The notes beneath the pieces were generated by a model that did not search any database, was not told where the DNA came from, and worked only from the letters and a program-made list of their open reading frames with translations. From Anaerolineae bacterium (lineage in GTDB: Bacteria > Chloroflexota > Anaerolineae > 4572-78 > J111), in the NCBI GenBank assembly GCA_020433785.1, contig JAGRCC010000265.1:1-11633 (forward strand): DNA of 11,633 nucleotides, written 5' to 3'. Position 1 is the stretch's first letter. Each line of letters begins with the position of its first letter. The position numbers and the translations under genes were made by a program. Positions 5,449-11,633 of this stretch are shown one piece after another.

Positions 5449-6777
5449 ATGCAACAAGTACGATCAAAAAACTCTAACCTGGGTTTATATATTATTGTTG
5501 GCACCATGGCTATTCTGGTGATCATTTTGTTAACTGCCATCGGTATTCTCATTATAGCCCGCCGGTCAAGCGCCACCGATATTAGCCCGCTCAGTTTTAT
5601 TGTCGGTGCCAACATCTTGAATCGGCTCGATGTTGAGGCCATCGATCCGGCGTTGGCCCTGGCTTCATTAGGCGGCGCCGACGAAACGGAAGTGATCACG
5701 GAAGCCGTAGTCAAAGGACGGCCGGAAACGGCCCTGTCGGCGCTGTTGTTTAGCCCGCAAATGAGCAGTCGCGAGAGCGCCGGCGGATTTCTGCAACTGG
5801 CGTCGGCTTACACGGCGGGGAACGACGTTGATAAAGCCGTGTTTGCTTATGAGATGGCGGGAACCATCGCCACCCTGGCCCCCGATATTCCGGATACCGC
5901 CAGGGCCGATATTTTTATTCAAGCGGGGGAACAGCTCATCGGGTTGGGCGAGCCGGAGTTAGCCAAGTTTTACTTGGACCAGGCGTTTGTGATAGCCTCG
6001 AAAAGTTTATATTTGCAGCCGGCCCACCGGCGTACTATTTTCGAACAGCTACACACCAACTATCAGGCGATTGACCAAAATGAACCGGCCCGGAGCAGTT
6101 TGAACTACAGCGCCAATCCGCCCAAGGCCGCCGTAAGCACCGCCCGCGACCTGATTTTACCGGAAAGTCCCGCCGTACCGCTGCCACAGGCGGCTCAAGA
6201 AGCTGAAGCCAATCGCTGGCAAATTGCACAGGAGTTAGCCGCGATTTTAGTTGAACGGGGCGGCAACGCTCCGCAAGAGACCATTGAGCGCTTGGGCCAA
6301 GCCTTGGTCGAGGAAGATGCGCAAAAGCTACCGTTTTACGAGAGTGAGTTTGCCGAAACAACGCAGCTTTCTGAAAAAATTGCCATCACCTTGGCCCAGA
6401 TCGATTGGCTATCGCTCAAGTATCGAGTCGCCCGGCAGGGATACGGCTTGAGCTTGGTTCCGGACTGGGCAGGGCAAGCCGAACAAATTCGGGCGCAGTT
6501 GACCAAAACCTACGAAACGTTGTTTGCGCTGTATGCTGATTTGACGGTGGCTCTGCCGGAAGTATCGCAAATTGAGCGAGCCAAAGAAGAACGACTGCGG
6601 CGCGAAATCTTGGCCGGTGAATTGGGACGCTATCCAAATTACCCGGAGAAACAGCGAAAGACGCAACTGTTAGATATTACGAACCAACTGATGACCACTC
6701 AACCGGATATCAATGTTTTTGTCTCCGTCGGGACTGTTAACAATAAAGAAAAATTTACGCTGATTTCTCTCGAATAA
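5449..6777 (+). CDS. Membrane-anchored TPR-like helical protein of unknown function
   Basis: The 442-residue product begins with a short basic segment, followed by one strong membrane span at about residues 12-37 (YIIVGTMAILVIILLTAIGI). The remaining roughly 400 residues should lie outside the membrane. Residues about 110-205 have tetratricopeptide-like spacing: helix pairs around FLQLASAYTAGNDVDKAVFAYEMA and ADIFIQAGEQLIGLGEPELAKFYLDQA. A second helical region covers about 255-390, rich in Glu, Gln and Arg. I recognise no enzyme motif or named family. TPR-like folds usually bind other proteins, so a scaffold role is plausible but inferred. It lies 105 bases after the SurA-like gene and 39 before the next. 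The ATG at 5449 is preceded by GCAAGG, twelve bases away, which is long. A 10-base tandem duplication places another, out-of-frame ATG at 5439. Confidence 0.75.
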   Translation: MQQVRSKNSNLGLYIIVGTMAILVIILLTAIGILIIARRSSATDISPLSFIVGANILNRLDVEAIDPALALASLGGADETEVITEAVVKGRPETALSALLFSPQMSSRESAGGFLQLASAYTAGNDVDKAVFAYEMAGTIATLAPDIPDTARADIFIQAGEQLIGLGEPELAKFYLDQAFVIASKSLYLQPAHRRTIFEQLHTNYQAIDQNEPARSSLNYSANPPKAAVSTARDLILPESPAVPLPQAAQEAEANRWQIAQELAAILVERGGNAPQETIERLGQALVEEDAQKLPFYESEFAETTQLSEKIAITLAQIDWLSLKYRVARQGYGLSLVPDWAGQAEQIRAQLTKTYETLFALYADLTVALPEVSQIERAKEERLRREILAGELGRYPNYPEKQRKTQLLDITNQLMTTQPDINVFVSVGTVNNKEKFTLISLE

Positions 6778-6803
6778 AACGAACAGGGTATTTGGGTTTA
6801 GAG

Positions 6804-6809
6804 AAGGAG
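6804..6809 (+). promoter_or_regulatory. Strong ribosome-binding site
   Basis: AAGGAG lies seven bases before the ATG at 6817. It is the best Shine-Dalgarno in this gene cluster and fixes that start. The neighbouring genes at 4651, 5449 and 7740 have weak sites, so the anchored linker protein may be the most strongly translated of the set. Confidence 0.8.
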
Positions 6810-6816
6810 AAAATTT

Positions 6817-7704
6817 ATGCGGAATTTAGATAAACGCCTAACCACGGTGCTGTTGGCGATGATGCTGGGGATGTCGGTACTGGCTATTTTGTGCTATGCC
6901 ACCATCTTTATGCAGCCCAATATACCCTTTAACCCGCTCAGCCCTCAACGGGCCACGGAGGTCGCCCTGGTTAATGTGGTGGCCCTCCAACAGCAGCAAA
7001 GTCAGTTTCCGGTAGCAACCATCGATCAATCTTATCCGGCTACCTGGACCAGCACCCCATCCAATACCCCCGGTCCAACCAAAACAGCGACCAACACGCG
7101 TACCGCCACCCCGACTAAAACCTCATCACCTACCAAAACGCCAACCGCCACCAATACTCGCACGCCCGCGCCGCCGCCGCCGCCGCCTACCGTTACCCCC
7201 ACCCCTAGTCCGTTGCCCTATATTGTTGGCTCTCACTCCAGCCGCAACAACTGCGCCGACTCCGGTCTGGAGGGAATTGTTAATGATGGTAACGGGCTGC
7301 CCGAGGCCGGCGTTCAAGTTCAATATGGGGAAGTGGGGGTCTCCGGCAGCCGCTTCATCGCCACGACTGATGGCAACGGTCGCTACGGCGCTTTGTTAAT
7401 CCCCGGCAGCAGCAAACCCGCCGCCTTTCAATCGCACAACTGGTATGCCTACGTCGTACAAAACGGCCAACCCGCCAGCGAACAGTTTACCTTTACCACC
7501 GACCCCATTTATGCCGACAATCCCAGCTACTGTGGTCGCGATGATAAGAAAAACAATAACAATGACAATAACGATAACAATAGTAACAGCAGCCGAGATA
7601 GTGACGATAATCTAGCTCCCGGTTGTACTTTAGATCCGTGTAAAGTCAGTAGTTCTATTCAAATCAAGGTGATCAACTGGCAAAGGCGATCACCGGTCAA
7701 TTAA
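6817..7704 (+). CDS. Membrane-anchored surface protein: Thr/Pro linker, Ig-like domain, Asn/Asp-rich tail
   Basis: The 295-residue product starts with a basic N-terminus and one hydrophobic span at about residues 10-32, a signal anchor without an obvious cleavage site. Residues about 77-134 form a Thr/Pro/Lys/Asn linker with repeats such as PTKTATNTRTATPTKT and a run of six prolines at 119-124. Such linkers are typically extended and may be glycosylated. Residues about 146-240 resemble a carboxypeptidase-regulatory-like/Ig-like beta domain (GLEGIVNDGNGLPEAGVQV ... TTDGNGRYGALLIPG). Residues 241-266 are almost only Asn, Asp, Ser and Lys. A short tail contains Cys270 and Cys275. Cys146 and Cys239 flank the beta domain and could form a disulfide. 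The layout, with an anchor, a stalk and a displayed domain, suggests an extracellular binding or structural role, but no ligand can be named. It follows the TPR-like gene by 39 bases. Confidence 0.82.
   Translation: MRNLDKRLTTVLLAMMLGMSVLAILCYATIFMQPNIPFNPLSPQRATEVALVNVVALQQQQSQFPVATIDQSYPATWTSTPSNTPGPTKTATNTRTATPTKTSSPTKTPTATNTRTPAPPPPPPTVTPTPSPLPYIVGSHSSRNNCADSGLEGIVNDGNGLPEAGVQVQYGEVGVSGSRFIATTDGNGRYGALLIPGSSKPAAFQSHNWYAYVVQNGQPASEQFTFTTDPIYADNPSYCGRDDKKNNNNDNNDNNSNSSRDSDDNLAPGCTLDPCKVSSSIQIKVINWQRRSPVN
7045..7218 (+). repeat. Thr/Pro-coding low-complexity repeat with a CCG tract
   Basis: This segment encodes the stalk of the anchored protein. Degenerate 'ACC-AAA-AC' style units give PTKT and TNTRT repeats. 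A tract of five CCG codons at 7171-7185, followed by CCT, encodes six prolines. Slippage here would change stalk length in three-base steps if whole codons are gained or lost. Confidence 0.7.
7537..7614 (+). repeat. Asn/Asp-coding low-complexity repeat
   Basis: A run of mostly AAC, AAT, GAT and GAC codons encodes residues 241-266 of the anchored protein. It is AT-rich compared with the flanking sequence and has a trinucleotide-repeat look, so it probably arose by slippage. The acidic tract could bind divalent cations, but that is speculation. Confidence 0.65.
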
Positions 7705-7739
7705 CAACTCCAATCCTGGACAAGAAACGAGCGAATTTT

Positions 7740-8480
7740 ATGACAACCACTACCGAAAAATTATCACTTGGTTCCCGTCAGCTTGACGATATGCTGGGCG
7801 GAGGTTTTATCAAAGGGTCAGCTGTGCTGGTCAGCGGCGCTCCCGGCGTTGGCAAAACTACGTTTGGCCTTCAATTCCTGACTGCCGGTATCAAAGCCGG
7901 CCAGCGCGGCCTATTAGTCTCCTTTGAAGAATTCCCGGCCTCACTGATTAGAGATGCCCAGCAGTTAGGCTGGGATCTAAAATCAATGGAACAACGGGGT
8001 GAGTTGGGGATTATTTTTACCTCGCCGCAGGTTTTTTTGGAAAGTCTGAAACAGCAGTCCGGCCCAATTGCCGAAAAAATTCAGGCGTTAGGACCGGCGC
8101 GCATGGTGCTGGATAGCGTGGCCCATTTTCAACAATTTACCCAAAATCCCATCGAAATTAGAGAAATTTACAACATCCTGATTAACGCCATCAAGCGCCA
8201 GGATATCACCGCTTTGTTATTAGATGAGGCCGCCAACATCCTGCAAGCCCAAGGTAAAGAGGTGGCCGCCTTGCCGTTTTTAGTCGATGCGGTGATCTTG
8301 CTCCGATACGTGGAAGTCGATAGCAGTATGAAACGGGCGATGGCCGTGATGAAAATGCGCGGTAGCAGTCACCAAAAAGAGATTCGAAGTTTCGAGATAA
8401 AGCCGGGTGGTTTGGTCCTGGGGTCGCCTTTTACCGGCCATGCCGGAATTTTATCGGGCATGTCGCATCGAATCGCTTAA
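7740..8480 (+). CDS. Single-domain KaiC-like RecA-superfamily ATPase
   Basis: This 246-residue cytoplasmic protein has one KaiC domain. Walker A is GAPGVGKT at residues 33-40, preceded by the family signature LDDMLGGGFIKGS. The catalytic Glu pair is Glu63-Glu64 in VSFEEFP. Walker B is RMVLDSVAHF, with Asp125. The segment KMRGSSHQKEIRSFEI (205-220) matches the conserved C-terminal part of KaiC domains, so ATP binding and hydrolysis look intact. True clock KaiC has two such domains and about 520 residues. This single-domain form with no kaiA or kaiB in view is not evidence for a clock. Related single-domain proteins are often linked to signalling. It follows the anchored linker protein by 35 bases, is the last gene before the terminator at 8514, and lies just upstream of a two-component pair. 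The ATG at 7740 has only a weak GAG-type site. The target is unknown. Confidence 0.9.
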   Translation: MTTTTEKLSLGSRQLDDMLGGGFIKGSAVLVSGAPGVGKTTFGLQFLTAGIKAGQRGLLVSFEEFPASLIRDAQQLGWDLKSMEQRGELGIIFTSPQVFLESLKQQSGPIAEKIQALGPARMVLDSVAHFQQFTQNPIEIREIYNILINAIKRQDITALLLDEAANILQAQGKEVAALPFLVDAVILLRYVEVDSSMKRAMAVMKMRGSSHQKEIRSFEIKPGGLVLGSPFTGHAGILSGMSHRIA

Positions 8481-8513
8481 ACGTTCGGTTTAAAAATCAA
8501 TTATCAATCCTAC

Positions 8514-8534
8514 TGCCCTATTTAGGGCATTTTT
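8514..8534 (+). terminator. Intrinsic terminator after the KaiC-like gene
   Basis: TGCCCTA at 8514-8520 pairs perfectly with TAGGGCA at 8523-8529. Five T residues follow at 8530-8534, with more after GC. This is a standard rho-independent terminator, and it separates the four-gene cluster from the two-component operon. Confidence 0.75.
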
Positions 8535-8604
8535 GCTTTAACCTCATTAGGTAAGACCAGTCACCAGAATTAAACTGCTTTAAGGTCAAACTGAGAGCAA
8601 CGCT

Positions 8605-9300
8605 ATGAAAGAAACTATCCTGGTGGTAGAAGACGAAGCCAGTATCAGAAATATTACCCGGGTCTATCTGGAACAGGAACAGTACCGCGTTATCTGCACC
8701 GACAACGGGCAGGAAGCGCTAACGTTGGCCCGCCGGCACAAACCCGATCTGATTGTACTTGATTTGAACCTCCCCGGTATGGACGGTATGGAAGTAACGG
8801 CGCGATTGCGGCAAGAGTCGGATGTCTACATTTTGATGCTGACCGCCCGCACTGAAGAGGCGGACCGCGTGGCCGGTTTGCGGATTGGGGCCGACGATTA
8901 CCTAACCAAACCCTTCAGCCCGCACGAACTGGTTGCTCGTGTGCAGGCCATACTCCGCCGCAGCCGAACTTCATCCGGTCATGTCTCCGTGGCCGGCAAC
9001 GTCCTCCGCTTTCCCCACCTCGAAATCGATCCCGATCGGCACGAGGTCCGCATCGGTGATCAAGTGATCGATCTGACCACTACCGAATTCAGCGTGTTGC
9101 AAGAACTGGCTCGCCATGCTGGCCGAGTTTTGACCCGAGAGCAGCTCATTGACCGGGTCTGGGGCCAGGATTTTTATGGCACCGATCGCGTGGTGGATGT
9201 ATACGTCGGTCAGGTGCGCCGTAAACTGGAACAGGCTACCGGCGAAACTTTGATCCAGACCGTACGTGGCATAGGCTACAAATTTGTGGATGAAAAATAA
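8605..9300 (+). CDS. OmpR/PhoB-family DNA-binding response regulator
   Basis: This 231-residue transcription factor has an N-terminal receiver and a C-terminal winged helix. In the receiver, the acidic residues are Glu9-Asp10 (VVEDE), the phospho-acceptor is Asp53 (VLDLNLPGMDG), the switch Thr is Thr80 (MLTAR), and the conserved Lys is Lys102 (LTKPFSP). The winged helix (about 132-229) has the family hallmarks LTTTEFSVLQELARHAGRV, the recognition-helix region DRVVDVYVGQVRRKLE and the closing RGIGYKF. Length and layout are typical and no key residue is missing. The ATG at 8605 has GAGAG seven bases upstream. The gene shares one base with the next, a sensor kinase, which is almost certainly its partner. 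Two near-identical eight-base direct repeats upstream could be an autoregulatory site. The signal and regulon cannot be read from the sequence. Confidence 0.95.
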   Translation: MKETILVVEDEASIRNITRVYLEQEQYRVICTDNGQEALTLARRHKPDLIVLDLNLPGMDGMEVTARLRQESDVYILMLTARTEEADRVAGLRIGADDYLTKPFSPHELVARVQAILRRSRTSSGHVSVAGNVLRFPHLEIDPDRHEVRIGDQVIDLTTTEFSVLQELARHAGRVLTREQLIDRVWGQDFYGTDRVVDVYVGQVRRKLEQATGETLIQTVRGIGYKFVDEK

Positions 9301-10418
9301 TGAGGCTGTGGCGAAAGTTACGTTGGCGCATTTTTGGCTCACACTTGATTGTAGTCGTGACCGGCGTCGCCTGTTTACTACTCACCACCGAAGTCATCAT
9401 TTCAAACCGCGCCTTATCGGCCATTCAGCCCCGATTGGCCGCCCTCACTCACGCCCAAGACGCGGTTGATGTCGAACTGGCGCTGGCCGACTTGCAGGAA
9501 ACCTATCACAATACCCTGCTCTTTTCCTTGTTAATCGCGGCGATGGGTGCTACCCTGGCCGGCGGGGTAACCAGCTTGCTGCTGACCACCGGGATCATCC
9601 GCCCCCTTCAACAGATAGGCCAAAGCAGCCGGCGCATTGCCGGCGGCCACTACGCCGAACGGGTTGAAATATCCGATATCGAAGAGTTAGACAGCGTGGC
9701 CACAAGTTTCAATCAGATGGCTACCGCCTTAGAGCAGGTGGAACAGCAGCGGATAGCCCTTATCGGCAATGTTTCTCACGAACTGCGCACGCCGCTCACC
9801 GGCATCGAGGGGTATTTACAGGGGATGATGGACGGCCTGATGCCCAGCGACGCTCAAACCTTTGCCCAAATGTATCAGGAAGTGCGCCGATTGCGCCGCC
9901 TGGTCGATGATTTGCAGGCACTGTCTCGGGTCGAAGCCGGCCAAATTCCGCTACATTTGGAGACATTTGATCTGGCCCCCGTGGTCGAGCGCGTAATCAA
10001 ACAACTCCAGCCCCAGGCGATGGCTCAATCGCTGGCCATTTCGACCAACTGTTCCGGCCATTTATCGGTCTATGCCGACCCGGACCGCACCGCTCAGGTG
10101 CTGGTCAACTTGATCGGCAACGCTATTCGCTACACGCCCGATGGCGGTCAAATTAAGGTGACGGTCGGCTTGACGCCTAAGGCCGTGGAGATTGCGGTCC
10201 AAGACAGCGGGCAAGGCATTCCCTCGGAGGCGCTGCCGTACATCTTTGAACGCTTTTACCGGGTTGATCAGTCTCGCTCGCGCAGCAGCGGGGGGAGCGG
10301 CATTGGCCTGACCATTTCTCGACACCTGGCCTGGGCCATGGGCGGTGAACTCATCGCCACCAGCGAAGGTGAAGGTCAGGGCAGCATCTTTTATTTTCTC
10401 TTGCCCAAAGCAAAGTAA
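9300..10418 (+). CDS. Membrane sensor histidine kinase (HAMP-HisKA-HATPase)
   Basis: The 372-residue kinase has two membrane spans, at about residues 12-34 and 72-98. They flank a small outside loop of some 37 residues, too short for a classical sensor domain. A HAMP linker runs from about 99 to 150. The phospho-accepting His160 lies in GNVSHELRTPLTG. The ATPase domain has the N box at NLIGNAIRYTP (270-280, Asn274), the G1 box DSGQGIP (302-308), the F box IFERFYRVD and the G2 box GGSGIGL. All catalytic motifs are intact. Its start overlaps the regulator stop as TAATG, which indicates translational coupling. The small loop suggests sensing within the membrane or through a partner protein. The nearby envelope proteins are candidates only by proximity. 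It converges on the lipoprotein gene with 21 bases between the stop codons. Confidence 0.95.
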   Translation: MRLWRKLRWRIFGSHLIVVVTGVACLLLTTEVIISNRALSAIQPRLAALTHAQDAVDVELALADLQETYHNTLLFSLLIAAMGATLAGGVTSLLLTTGIIRPLQQIGQSSRRIAGGHYAERVEISDIEELDSVATSFNQMATALEQVEQQRIALIGNVSHELRTPLTGIEGYLQGMMDGLMPSDAQTFAQMYQEVRRLRRLVDDLQALSRVEAGQIPLHLETFDLAPVVERVIKQLQPQAMAQSLAISTNCSGHLSVYADPDRTAQVLVNLIGNAIRYTPDGGQIKVTVGLTPKAVEIAVQDSGQGIPSEALPYIFERFYRVDQSRSRSSGGSGIGLTISRHLAWAMGGELIATSEGEGQGSIFYFLLPKAK

Positions 10419-10439
10419 TCAGGGAATCACGTCCCAACT

Positions 10440-11621
10440 CTATCGGGATGGACGAGCCGGTCTTTCGGGCAGCGATAGCCCTTCTATACCGGGCAAAACC
10501 GGCTTTTCAAACGACAGGCCATCCAGATCGGGCAGCGATCCCAGTGAAGCCCCAAACCCCTCCAATTGAGTATGGGCCTGGGTGACATCACCTCGAGCAA
10601 ACTGGGTGGTAATACCTTCGATCCGAGTCGCCAGTTCTTGCAGTGGCGGGAGACCGGAGGCCTCCAACCCCGCGCTGGCATTGGCTCCTTGCTGGGCGAT
10701 TTCGGTCAGCTCAGCCGCTGAAATCCGGCCATCGGCCAAAGCTGTCTGCCCCGTTGTAAAAAAAGCCAGCGCTTCGTCAATCGCCGCTTTCGGATCGGAC
10801 ACGGTTTCAGTAGCCGGCATGGCTACAACCGTAGCCATACGGTTATTGAGGCTGGCTTGGTAATCGGTCAGCCAGGTTTGGGCCTGAGCTTGGACCTCAG
10901 CGGCTTGGTCGCCGGCAGCCTGAGCGGTAGCTTCGATCTGATCGATGGTTTCCTCGGCTAATTCGACGCCTTGATCCAGCGAGTCGCTCACCGCTTCAAC
11001 GGCGTCGGTCAGGGCCTGGGTATTTTCTTCAATGCCGTTCAGCGTCTCCTCAATCGCTTGCAGTTCCGCCACCGCCTCGGTGGCCAGGTCGCCATACAGG
11101 TCCGTGTAGACGCTCACCAGTTCATCGACATAGGCCAGGGATTCATCGGCTCCGGCCAGATACACTTCGATAGTTTGAACCTCTGCCGGGGTCAAGGTAT
11201 CATCCGCGGTCGCGCTGGTCGCCGCCTGGGCTGACTGCTCGGCTGCCGTAGCCGCCGCTGTCACCGCCTGATCAACCAAGATAGCCAACTCCTCTTCGGT
11301 CATCGTTAAATACTGTTCGGCCGGGATAGGGGTTATTACTGCCGGGGGCGGGGGCGGCGCGGTCGCGTCGGTTGCCGTCTGGGCATCGACCGCATCCGGC
11401 TGGGTGGAAATGGCGGCGGCTTCACTTTGCGCGGCCGTCGTAGCCGCTACGGCCGCGTCAATGGCAGCCTGGTTCGATGTCTGCGCGGTCGCGGTCGCAG
11501 CGACGGCCGTATCGATAGTGGCTTGGATATTGGGGGTAGGTGCTGCGGCGGTACGTTGACAAGCTACAGTCGTTATGAGCAGCAGGGTCAAAGTGATAAA
11601 AACTGAAGGCATTCTGGTCAT
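10440..11621 (-). CDS. Ala-rich, coiled-coil-like lipoprotein of unknown function
   Basis: The 393-residue product opens with a lipoprotein-type signal, MTRMPSVFITLTLLLITTVAC. Cys21 is the likely lipid site, although position -3 is Thr, not Leu. Residues 33-65 hold two copies of a 15-residue unit (QATIDTAVAATATAQ and QAAIDAAVAATTAAQ). A Thr/Pro segment with PPPPP near 89-93 follows. Residues about 145-260 are rich in Glu, Ala and Gln with heptad-like spacing (AELQAIEETLNGIEENTQAL), which suggests a long helix or coiled coil. Residues 275-360 look like a second helical region. The tail is Pro/Leu/Gly-rich with two related pieces, LPGIEGLSLPE and LPDLDGLSFEK. I see no enzyme motif and do not recognise the family. 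AAGGAG six bases before the ATG supports the start. The gene converges on the kinase operon and may be its target or unrelated. Confidence 0.8.
   Translation of the reverse strand: MTRMPSVFITLTLLLITTVACQRTAAAPTPNIQATIDTAVAATATAQTSNQAAIDAAVAATTAAQSEAAAISTQPDAVDAQTATDATAPPPPPAVITPIPAEQYLTMTEEELAILVDQAVTAAATAAEQSAQAATSATADDTLTPAEVQTIEVYLAGADESLAYVDELVSVYTDLYGDLATEAVAELQAIEETLNGIEENTQALTDAVEAVSDSLDQGVELAEETIDQIEATAQAAGDQAAEVQAQAQTWLTDYQASLNNRMATVVAMPATETVSDPKAAIDEALAFFTTGQTALADGRISAAELTEIAQQGANASAGLEASGLPPLQELATRIEGITTQFARGDVTQAHTQLEGFGASLGSLPDLDGLSFEKPVLPGIEGLSLPERPARPSR
11427..11525 (-). repeat. Tandem 15-residue Ala-rich repeat in the lipoprotein
   Basis: Two units offset by 18 residues match at 11 of 15 positions (QATIDTAVAATATAQ versus QAAIDAAVAATTAAQ). 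They lie directly after the lipid-attachment site and probably form an amphipathic or coiled spacer that holds the rest of the protein off the membrane. Confidence 0.6.
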
Positions 11622-11627
11622 CGATGT

Positions 11628-11633
11628 CTCCTT
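11628..11633 (-). promoter_or_regulatory. Ribosome-binding site of the lipoprotein gene
   Basis: On the minus strand the last six bases of the window read AAGGAG, six bases before the ATG at 11621. This consensus site fixes the start. The promoter lies outside the window. Confidence 0.8.

Noticed and set aside
6035..6666. Minus-strand and alternate-frame open frames within the TPR-like gene
   Set aside because: They are antisense or out of frame to a continuous 442-codon gene with an N-terminal membrane span. Their translations are Arg/Ser/Pro-rich, as expected of shadow frames in GC-rich DNA.
7045..7218. CRISPR or other spaced DNA repeat array
   Set aside because: The repetition is at codon level (Thr, Pro, Asn, Lys) inside an open frame, the units are degenerate, and there are no regular unique spacers.
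7740..8480. ArlH/FlaH of an archaellum-type motor, or a clock KaiC
   Set aside because: No archaellum ATPase, platform protein or archaellin is nearby, the Glu pair and Walker motifs are generic KaiC-type, and kaiA/kaiB and the second KaiC domain are absent.
10422..10435. GGGA-ATCACG-TCCC stem as a terminator between the kinase and the lipoprotein gene
   Set aside because: The stem is only four base pairs and no T-run follows on either strand.
10582..11234. Plus-strand open frames opposite the Ala-rich lipoprotein
   Set aside because: The minus strand has a consensus ribosome-binding site, a signal peptide and internal repeats. The plus-strand frames have none of these.

Overview
The window reads as chromosomal DNA from a member of the Chloroflexota, most likely an Anaerolineae-like lineage. 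This is an inference, not a measurement. It rests on GC-rich coding DNA, lipoproteins and anchored proteins with long Thr/Pro linkers, Ala-rich 'QATIDTAVAAT'-type repeats, a SurA-N-type lipoprotein, and a single-domain KaiC-like ATPase beside an OmpR-type two-component pair. There is no rRNA, tRNA, CRISPR array, transposase or phage gene. No gene-free stretch exceeds 300 bases.

Left part (1-4414). This half holds two minus-strand transcription units with one plus-strand gene between them. The 5' end of an endonuclease IV gene (nfo) runs off the left edge. A stand-alone receiver protein is read divergently from it. A minus-strand operon then follows: GNAT-family acyltransferase, enolase-superfamily N-acylamino acid racemase/o-succinylbenzoate synthase, and MutY with a C-terminal Nudix domain. 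The racemase ribosome-binding site lies inside the acyltransferase stop codon, and mutY overlaps the racemase gene. The first two genes resemble the known N-succinyl-amino-acid racemisation module, although no deacylase is visible. mutY and nfo act in consecutive steps of base excision repair. A degenerate palindromic repeat sits between the convergent receiver and mutY genes.

Middle (4415-8534). An AT-rich divergent promoter region precedes four co-directional genes: a SurA-N-like lipoprotein without a prolyl isomerase domain, a membrane-anchored TPR-like helical protein, a membrane-anchored Thr/Pro-linker protein with an Ig-like domain and an Asn/Asp-rich tail, and a KaiC-like ATPase. The set ends at a clear intrinsic terminator. 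The first three products should act at or outside the cytoplasmic membrane and the fourth in the cytoplasm. Their joint role is unknown, and this is the part of the window most likely to hold something undescribed.

Right part (8535-11633). An OmpR-family response regulator and its HAMP/HisKA/HATPase sensor kinase are translationally coupled by a TAATG junction. They converge on a minus-strand Ala-rich, coiled-coil-like lipoprotein whose ribosome-binding site touches the right edge of the window.
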